From assembly GCA_027624625.1 (NCBI GenBank), contig JAQBWH010000010.1, forward strand, positions 1-61,577: DNA of 61,577 bases, in the 5' to 3' direction. Origin of the DNA: Verrucomicrobiota bacterium. GTDB taxonomy: Bacteria; Verrucomicrobiota; Verrucomicrobiia; Chthoniobacterales; JACTMZ01. The first letter of the stretch is position 1. Each line of letters opens with the position of its first letter. Both the position numbers and the translations under genes were made by a program. The notes beneath the pieces were generated by a model that searched no databases, had not been told where the DNA came from, and was given only the letters and a program-made list of their open reading frames with translations. Positions 55,628-61,577 of this stretch are shown here, in pieces.

Positions 55628-57067
55628 TTAAGCCTTGGCTGTTTCCACCACCACCTCGCTGCCTTCAACCCTCAGGGCAACCACCGGGGTTCCGGGCGCG
55701 ATAAAGTCGCCCTCGCTGCGCGCGCTGACCATTTCGCCGGCGAACTCCGCCCGCCCCACCGGCCGCAACATAGAGACCGCCTTGCCCTTGTCCCCCGCAC
55801 CCACCGCCAGACGAGCTGCACCGGGTTCATCCATGGTCAGTGACCCCCCGCCCGGCGCGCTCGCCGTCAGGACCAACCGCCGCAACACCGGTATTTTCGG
55901 AAAAAATTGCGCGAGGAAAAAGATCGCCACTCCAGCCAGCCCGATGGCCACCCCGAGGTTAGCCAGGGGAAGGAGAAACAAATCGAAGGACGGCCATTCC
56001 GGTGCCGTCGGATAATAGTCGACCATGGCCCAGAGCAAGGATCCGAACATCAACAAAGTCCCGACCAAGGCCAGCACCACAATCCCCGGAATAAAGATCA
56101 ACTCGAGCAAAACAAGGATGACTCCGAGCACAAAAAATGCCGCGACCTCCATCCCGGTCAGCCCGGCGACATAGTGCCCCGCGAAGAAAAGGAGAAAACA
56201 AACTCCGGCCAGAACGCCCGGCACCCCGAAGCCGGGCGATTTGAATTCGATGTAAGTGCCGACAATTCCGCCGAGCAGGAACAAGGGCGCCAACATGGTG
56301 ATGATCAGTGCCGCCCGCTCGAAACCGCTCGGCTCGGCTTCGACCACCGGGCCTTTCAAGCCGGCATCGCGGACCAACTCGGCCACCGATGCCGCAATCC
56401 CCTCCGCGAGGAGCGGCTTGCCCTTGATTTTTTCCACCGCCTCCTGTGCGCTCAAGGTGAGCAGTTCGCCGTCTTCCGTGATCACCTTGCCGCCGACCTT
56501 CACCCCCTTTTCCTTGTTGATAAAAGCTTCCGCGAGTTCCGGATTGTGGCCACTGTTCTCCGCTGCGCTGCGGAAATAACCGGAATAGTATGACACAATT
56601 TTCGCGTTGAGGGTCTCGGGGATTTCCTGTCCCCCGCCCATGACCGGGGCCGCCGCGCCGATCGCGCTGACCGGAGCCATCCAGATATGCTTCGTCCCGA
56701 GCGCGATGAGGGCACCGGCCGAACCGGCATTGGGATCGACGTAGGTGTAAGTAGGAGCCTTCACCTTCATCAAAGCCTGCAAAATATCCGTCGCCGCACC
56801 CAACTCCCCCCCCGGAGTATCCATATCAAGAATGTAAGCCGAAGCATTGGCCGCCTCGCCCTTTTTGATCACCCGCCGGAGGAAGAAAAATTGCGCTTTG
56901 GAGACCTCCCCCTTGAGCGGAATGACCACCACCGCGCCTTCGGGCACCTCCCCGTCGAGTTTCCGCACCTCGGGGAGGGATTCGGCTGGTGACTTGTCCG
57001 GCGTGGCAACTTGCGCCCCCGCGAACGGCACCGCAGCAAGGAAGACCAAGAGCAGGAAGAACCTCAT
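55628..57067 (-). CDS. NfeD-like membrane-bound ClpP-class serine protease
   Basis: A 479-residue protein with a signal peptide (MRFFLLLVFLAAVPFAGAQ). A ClpP/crotonase-like protease domain follows, with DMDTPGGELGAATDILQALM and the nucleophile Ser in NAGSAGALIALGTKHIWMAP. Four or five transmembrane helices (about 275-405) and a C-terminal NfeD OB-fold domain (VGRAEFAGEMVSARSEGDFIAPGTPVVALRVEGSEVVV) complete it. These proteases cleave membrane stomatin-like partners, but no stomatin gene is adjacent. Start ATG at 57067; ATG 57079 is an alternative. Confidence 0.9.
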   Translation of the reverse strand: MRFFLLLVFLAAVPFAGAQVATPDKSPAESLPEVRKLDGEVPEGAVVVIPLKGEVSKAQFFFLRRVIKKGEAANASAYILDMDTPGGELGAATDILQALMKVKAPTYTYVDPNAGSAGALIALGTKHIWMAPVSAIGAAAPVMGGGQEIPETLNAKIVSYYSGYFRSAAENSGHNPELAEAFINKEKGVKVGGKVITEDGELLTLSAQEAVEKIKGKPLLAEGIAASVAELVRDAGLKGPVVEAEPSGFERAALIITMLAPLFLLGGIVGTYIEFKSPGFGVPGVLAGVCFLLFFAGHYVAGLTGMEVAAFFVLGVILVLLELIFIPGIVVLALVGTLLMFGSLLWAMVDYYPTAPEWPSFDLFLLPLANLGVAIGLAGVAIFFLAQFFPKIPVLRRLVLTASAPGGGSLTMDEPGAARLAVGAGDKGKAVSMLRPVGRAEFAGEMVSARSEGDFIAPGTPVVALRVEGSEVVVETAKA

Positions 57068-57158
57068 GACCCCGATCATCACCGCGCCGGAGCCACCCTC
57101 AAGCCCAATCGGGCGAATTCGCGCGCCCCGGGTTGCCCCGTCCGCTAAACTCCGGCCC

Positions 57159-58940
57159 ATGCCCCGCATCGCCGAGGAAAGCATCGAGCGCGTCGCCGCC
57201 GCCAGCGACATCGTTGAAATCATCGGCGGCTACTTCCCGCTGAAGCGCGCCGGCTCGAGTTGGCGCGCGCTCTGTCCGTTTCACCGCGAGAAATCCCCGT
57301 CTTTCCATGTCAGCCCGCAGAAGCAGGCCTACTACTGCTTCGGCTGCGGCGCCGGAGGCAGCGTCTTCAAGTTCGTCATGGAATATGAACGCATTGACTT
57401 CGCCACCGCGGTCCGCCGCCTGGCCCAAAAAGCCGGCGTAACCCTTCTCGAAGATGAAGCCGCACCCGGTGACGACCAGCGCCGCGAATTGCGCCAACGA
57501 CTCCTCGCGCTGCACAAAACCGCCGCAGACTGGTTCCACGCCAACCTTCTCCGCTCTCCCGCCGGCGCCACCGCCCGCGAGTACCTGAAATCCCGCGAGA
57601 TCAGCTCCGATATCGCCAAAAATTGGCACATCGGGTATGCGCCCGAGAGCCGCGGCGCCCTGCTCAAACACGCGCGCGCCGCCGGCTTCAAAGACCACGA
57701 GTTGCGGGCCAGCGGGCTCTTCCACGGCGGCGAGGACAAACCGTTGGCTGACCGGTTCCGCCAGCGCCTCATGTTCCCCATCCGCAACGACTACGGCGAA
57801 GTCATTGCCTTTAGTGGACGCGTCTTGCCCCCTTCCGAAGACCCGGCCAAATACGTCAACTCGCCCGAGACCCCGCTCTTCCGCAAAGGCTCCGCCCTTT
57901 TCGGCCTCGACAAAGCACGCCGTCCGCTGGCCGAGGCGGGCCTGGCCATCGTTTGCGAGGGACAACTCGACCTCATCCGCGTCTTCGAGAGCGGTCTCCA
58001 AAATGTCGTCGCCCCGCAAGGCACCGCCTTCACCCCGGCCCAAGCCCGCCTGCTCAAACGTTACACCGAGAACGCCGTTCTCTGCTTCGACTCCGACCGC
58101 GCCGGACGCACCGCGGTCGAGCGCTCCCTACCCATTTTACTCGCCGCCGGCTTCGGCGTCCGCGTCGCCCCCTTGCCCGCCGGCGAAGACCCTGACTCAC
58201 TCATCCGCCAGAACGGGGCCGACGCCTTCCGCGCCTTGATCGACCGGGCCCCCGATTATTTCGATTTCTCCCTCGATGAGGCGGCCTCGGGCGGAGAACT
58301 GGAAAACCCGCCGGCCAAAGCCGCGCTGATTAGAAAACTGGCCGGCTTTGCCGCCCACCTTCCCGACGCCGTAGCCCGCGAATCCCTCGCCTCACGACTC
58401 GGGCCGCGCCTTGCCGTTTCGCCCCAAGCCTTTCTTGCCGCCGTGCCGGCCAAAGCCTCGCTATCCCGGGAGGATGAGCCGGAAGCCGAAAACGATGACC
58501 CCCGCGCGACCGAGGAACCGGACCATACCATGCGCCTTCTCCTCCATGCCGCTCTCGGCAGCCTCGAAACACGCCGGTGGCTGGCCGCCCAGAACATCGA
58601 CATTTTGGCCACCCACCCCGGCGCCGGTCTTCTCCGGCAATGCTTGGCGGCCAACTTTGACCCGGGCGACGCAGCAGCCACCCAAGCCTTCTTGGCGGCC
58701 CAGTCCGCTCAGGATCAGTCCGTGCTCGCCGCTCTGCTCATGGGGCGCCCGGCCACGGACCCCGCTGCCATCGCCCGCGACACGCTCCGTACGCTGCACC
58801 GGCAGCAACTTGAAGCCCGCCGCACCGCCCTCACCGCGCGGCTTCGCCAATCCGGCCTCCCCCCTGGAGAAGTCGCCGCCTTGCAGGCCGAAGTGGTTGA
58901 CATCATGGCACAAATGAGTCAGGTTGGCCGGTCGCTCTGA
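57159..58940 (+). CDS. dnaG: DNA primase
   Basis: Makes RNA primers at the replication fork. The 593-residue protein has the CHC2 zinc finger (C39, H42, C60, C63) in [11 protein letters not shown]...[10 protein letters not shown]. The TOPRIM core follows ([18 protein letters not shown], the acidic [12 protein letters not shown], and [15 protein letters not shown]), then a DnaB-interaction C-terminal helical domain. ATG at 57159 starts [12 protein letters not shown]. rpoD follows after 68 bp, the dnaG-rpoD order of the macromolecular synthesis operon; rpsU is absent. Confidence 0.95.
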   Translation: MPRIAEESIERVAAASDIVEIIGGYFPLKRAGSSWRALCPFHREKSPSFHVSPQKQAYYCFGCGAGGSVFKFVMEYERIDFATAVRRLAQKAGVTLLEDEAAPGDDQRRELRQRLLALHKTAADWFHANLLRSPAGATAREYLKSREISSDIAKNWHIGYAPESRGALLKHARAAGFKDHELRASGLFHGGEDKPLADRFRQRLMFPIRNDYGEVIAFSGRVLPPSEDPAKYVNSPETPLFRKGSALFGLDKARRPLAEAGLAIVCEGQLDLIRVFESGLQNVVAPQGTAFTPAQARLLKRYTENAVLCFDSDRAGRTAVERSLPILLAAGFGVRVAPLPAGEDPDSLIRQNGADAFRALIDRAPDYFDFSLDEAASGGELENPPAKAALIRKLAGFAAHLPDAVARESLASRLGPRLAVSPQAFLAAVPAKASLSREDEPEAENDDPRATEEPDHTMRLLLHAALGSLETRRWLAAQNIDILATHPGAGLLRQCLAANFDPGDAAATQAFLAAQSAQDQSVLAALLMGRPATDPAAIARDTLRTLHRQQLEARRTALTARLRQSGLPPGEVAALQAEVVDIMAQMSQVGRSL

Positions 58941-59008
58941 CATCATCCCTGCAAGGGGTCCAACGCCGGTCATCTTCCGGCGCGGCGCCCCGAGCGACGA
59001 ACCGTTCT

Positions 59009-60979
59009 ATGGCCACCAAATCGAAGAAGAAGCCAGCTAAAGTCAAATTCGCAAAGCCCAAAAAGCCGTTACGCAAGCCCGCGCCGAAAAAGGCGAAGCC
59101 CGTCACGAAGAAAAAGACCCCGCCGGCTAAGCCTGCCCCGAAGACAACCAAAACGGCGGAGAAAAAACCGGTGGCCAAAGCGCCGGGTAAAGCCAAAGCC
59201 GTCCCGACCAAGACAGCCAAAGCTCCCTTCGTCGAAGCTTCGAAAATCAAAGGCGGCGGAGAAAAAACGGCCGCCGCACCGACCGCTGGTAAAAACCGCG
59301 CCCGCGCTGCGACCGTCGAGGCGGCGCCTGCCATGAACGTCGACAAATTCATCGCGGACAAAACCCGCGAGTTGGTCAAGCTAAGCAAAGATCAGGGTTA
59401 CCTCACTTTTGATGACCTCGAAGAAAACCTTCCCGCCGCGGTCAATGATCCGGACGTCATCGACAAAATCATCACCCGGCTCCGCGAAGTTGAAATCGAA
59501 CTAATCGAGCAAAGCGACATCGATACCGACAAGGCGCCGCGCAAGGAGGAAGAAAAAGAAGAAAAGGCCGAAAAAGAAGACAAATCCGACGGCCGCCTCG
59601 ATATTCTCGACGATCCCGTCCGCATGTATCTCAAACAGATGGGCCAAGTCCCTCTGCTCACCCGTGAGCAGGAGGTCGAGATTTCCAAACGCATCGAAGA
59701 CGCCGATGTGCGGGTGCAGGACATCGTCTACCGCATGGGTTTCGTGGCGAGGGGCCATCTCGATCTGGCCCAGAAACTTCTCGACCAACGCGAGCGCTTT
59801 GATCGCGTCATCATGGACAAAAAAATCGAAAGCCGTGAGCGCTACATGAAAGCCCTTCCGCGGCTCTGCGCCACGATCAAAACGGCCGCGCAAAAAATCG
59901 ACCACCAATTTGTCATCATTATCAGGAGTAAAAAGCCCGCCGCCGCGGTTCTGAAAAGTTTCGAAAAAGCCATCTCCAACCTCAGGGCCCACTACCCCAA
60001 GTTTTTCTACAAACAGAAGATCACCGACGACTTCGTCCAAGCTGCCGAAGACACCCACCGCACCCTGCTTCACCTCAGCGAAGAGCACTCCCGCCACAGC
60101 GCGCGGGCCAAGCGCAGCGGGGAGGCCAAGAAAAAGGCCCAAGAACTGACCAAACGGATCCAGGAACTTTCCCTCCGCGCCTGGATGGTGCCGGACGTCT
60201 TCAAGCAGTCCTACGGCGACCTCCGCAAGTGGCACCGCGCCGCCCACCAAGCCAAAACCGAAATGGTCGAGGCCAACCTCCGGTTGGTCATCTCCATTGC
60301 CAAGAAATACACCAACCGCGGCCTTTCGTTTCTCGACCTCATCCAAGAAGGGAACATGGGCCTGATGAAAGCGGTCGAAAAATTCGAATACCGCCGCGGT
60401 TACAAATTCTCCACCTACGCCACGTGGTGGATCCGCCAGGCCATCACCCGCTCGATCGCCGACCAAGCCCGCACCATCCGTATCCCCGTGCACATGATCG
60501 AGACGATCAACAAACTTATCCGCGTGCAGAAACAGCTGGTCCAGGAATACGGACGCGAACCCTCTTCCGACGAGATCGCCGACGAGATCCAGCTCCCCGT
60601 CGAGCGCGTCCGCGCCGTCCTCAAAATGGCGCAGACCCCCATTTCTCTCCAGATGCCGGTCGGTGACAGCGACGACACCAGCTTCGGGGATTTCATCGAG
60701 GACAAATCCGCCGAAAACCCGGCCGACAGTGCCGCGATCATCCTGCTCAAGGACAAAATCAAAGACGTGCTCGAAAGTCTCACCGACCGGGAACGCAGCG
60801 TCCTCGAGCAACGCTTTGGTTTGGTTGACGGCTATCCCCGCACTTTGGAGGAAGTCGGCCGCCAGTTCAAAGTGACCCGCGAACGTATCCGTCAGATCGA
60901 AGCCAAAGCCCTCCGCAAAATGCGCCACCCGACCCGCCTGCGCCAGCTGGAAGGCTATCTCGAGCCCCGCGAAGTCTAG
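59009..60979 (+). CDS. rpoD: Primary sigma factor (sigma-70)
   Basis: Housekeeping sigma factor, 656 residues. The first about 75 residues are a Lys/Pro/Ala tail ([20 protein letters not shown]) of the histone-H1-like type. A sigma 1.1-type region follows ([12 protein letters not shown]), an acidic segment ([15 protein letters not shown]), and region 1.2 ([29 protein letters not shown]). Region 2 reads [57 protein letters not shown]; regions 3 and 4 end with [33 protein letters not shown]-rich hairpin (58964-58982) lies in the dnaG-rpoD gap. Confidence 0.97.
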   Translation: MATKSKKKPAKVKFAKPKKPLRKPAPKKAKPVTKKKTPPAKPAPKTTKTAEKKPVAKAPGKAKAVPTKTAKAPFVEASKIKGGGEKTAAAPTAGKNRARAATVEAAPAMNVDKFIADKTRELVKLSKDQGYLTFDDLEENLPAAVNDPDVIDKIITRLREVEIELIEQSDIDTDKAPRKEEEKEEKAEKEDKSDGRLDILDDPVRMYLKQMGQVPLLTREQEVEISKRIEDADVRVQDIVYRMGFVARGHLDLAQKLLDQRERFDRVIMDKKIESRERYMKALPRLCATIKTAAQKIDHQFVIIIRSKKPAAAVLKSFEKAISNLRAHYPKFFYKQKITDDFVQAAEDTHRTLLHLSEEHSRHSARAKRSGEAKKKAQELTKRIQELSLRAWMVPDVFKQSYGDLRKWHRAAHQAKTEMVEANLRLVISIAKKYTNRGLSFLDLIQEGNMGLMKAVEKFEYRRGYKFSTYATWWIRQAITRSIADQARTIRIPVHMIETINKLIRVQKQLVQEYGREPSSDEIADEIQLPVERVRAVLKMAQTPISLQMPVGDSDDTSFGDFIEDKSAENPADSAAIILLKDKIKDVLESLTDRERSVLEQRFGLVDGYPRTLEEVGRQFKVTRERIRQIEAKALRKMRHPTRLRQLEGYLEPREV

Positions 60980-61084
60980 GCGTTCCCCGTGTTGTCGCGG
61001 CGGCCATGCACGCGGGCCCTGATCTGAGCACCGGACCAAAGGGAATTCCCGCAACCCTCCAACCAAGCCGGGGTTAAAGTTTTT

Positions 61085-61408
61085 ATGGACGACCAAAAAC
61101 TCTGGCATCTCTTGGGCCGCGCTCCGCTTTCTTCCGCCCCGCCCTTCTTCGCCGCCAAAGTCATCCGGCAGATCGAAGCCAGGGATGAGCGCCGCAGTTG
61201 GCTTGCACCCGTCCTCCGCTTGCTCGCCCCCGCCGCCGTCGCCGCCTTAGTCATCGTCGCCATCTTCCCCCGCCCCGCGGTCGAACCGATCGCCGTGGCC
61301 GAACTGACCACGCTCGACCTGATGGAAATGCTCAGCCCCGACGACCACGAAACTCTCACCGTCGCCGGCTGGCCCTACAACAACGGGTTTTTGTCCGCGG
61401 GCCTCTGA
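61085..61408 (+). CDS. Small single-pass membrane protein, anti-sigma-like
   Basis: A 107-residue protein with a cytosolic N-terminus (LWHLLGRAPLSSAPPFFAAKVIRQIEARDERR), one transmembrane helix (about 45-61), and a short extracytoplasmic tail. The layout is that of small zinc-less anti-sigma or regulatory membrane proteins that accompany ECF sigma factors, but no sigma factor other than rpoD is visible here and the family is not recognised. It is 105 bp after rpoD and could be a separate transcript. Confidence 0.65.
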   Translation: MDDQKLWHLLGRAPLSSAPPFFAAKVIRQIEARDERRSWLAPVLRLLAPAAVAALVIVAIFPRPAVEPIAVAELTTLDLMEMLSPDDHETLTVAGWPYNNGFLSAGL

Positions 61409-61411
61409 TTC

Positions 61412-61577
61412 GGATTGGTCGCCTCCGGCGACCTGTCTGCGGCTCGAACTGCGTTCTCATCCCACCGGAAAATCTCAAGCCGCCTACGGCGGATTGGCGG
61501 AAGGGGTGGGATTGGTCGCCTCCGGCGACCTGTCTGCGGCTCGAACTGCGTTCTCATCCCACCGGAAAATCTCAAGC
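61412..61577. repeat. Direct repeat with 97-bp period, running off the right edge
   Basis: Two identical 69-bp copies (61412-61480 and 61509-61577) are separated by a 28-bp spacer. Each copy contains the hairpin GGTCGCCTCCGGCGACC; the start of the spacer forms a second hairpin CCGCCTACGGCGG. The second copy ends exactly at the window edge, so the array may extend. The frames through it look non-coding. Confidence 0.9.

Noticed and set aside
59501..61108. A 535-codon minus-strand frame opposite rpoD
   Set aside because: Antisense shadow; rpoD regions 1.2-4 are intact on the plus strand.
61412..61577. Start of a CRISPR array
   Set aside because: The repeats are 69 bp with a 28-bp spacer, only two copies are seen, the spacer is itself palindromic, and no cas genes are present. 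It is a tandem intergenic repeat.

Overview
The window is high-GC bacterial chromosome and most likely comes from a member of the Verrucomicrobiota. The best lineage markers are a 51-residue basic protein of the Chlamydia/Verrucomicrobia type (48073-48228), a PEP-CTERM tail protein (54923-55603), a TIGR03790-family protein and a sigma-70 factor with a long lysine/proline-rich N-terminal tail. The class within the phylum cannot be fixed from this sequence. There is no rRNA, prophage, insertion sequence or CRISPR array. One tRNA is present. No gene-free stretch exceeds about 250 bases.

Region 1 (1-15774) is a nucleobase and ureide catabolism island. On the minus strand three overlapping genes encode (S)-ureidoglycine aminohydrolase, a plant-type ureidoglycolate amidohydrolase and malate synthase. 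Next to them are a CHAD-domain gene and an M20 carbamoyl-amidase. Divergent from the amidase, on the plus strand, lie preT-preA (dihydropyrimidine dehydrogenase), a CoA-acylating malonate/methylmalonate-semialdehyde dehydrogenase, dihydropyrimidinase, an NCS1 nucleobase transporter and a class III omega-aminotransferase. Together the plus-strand genes and the amidase make a full reductive uracil/thymine pathway. Uracil would yield acetyl-CoA and ureidoglycine would yield glyoxylate, and malate synthase condenses exactly these two products. A guanine-deaminase-like gene lies 3 kb further on. A truncated subtilase gene occupies the left edge.

Region 2 (15775-40141) is mixed. It holds a tiny secreted Cys-rich peptide coupled to a small helical protein, signal peptidase I, a HAD phosphatase, a transglutaminase-like protein, uvrA with a TPR protein, a class V aminotransferase and an acyl-CoA desaturase with an unusual C-terminal extension. 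A minus-strand recN-glycosyltransferase-membrane protein-beta-CASP nuclease operon follows. It is followed by a plus-strand run of an MBL phosphodiesterase, a TIGR03790 protein, a DUF2851 protein, a small ORF and pdxJ, and then by ribF.

Region 3 (39239-61577) is core information processing and lipid synthesis. It contains nusA-infB-rbfA-nrnA-truB-ribF, preceded by a promoter, an apparent intrinsic terminator in the nusA leader, and tRNA-Val. It also contains ridA, an rRNA pseudouridine synthase, sufT, psd-pssA, prs-rplY-pth-rpsF-ssb, thiH-thiS, nfeD, dnaG, rpoD and a small membrane protein. A 97-bp-period direct repeat runs into the right edge. Start codons were chosen from family N-termini, Shine-Dalgarno matches and 4-base overlaps. 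Many neighbouring genes share ATGA or GTGA junctions.
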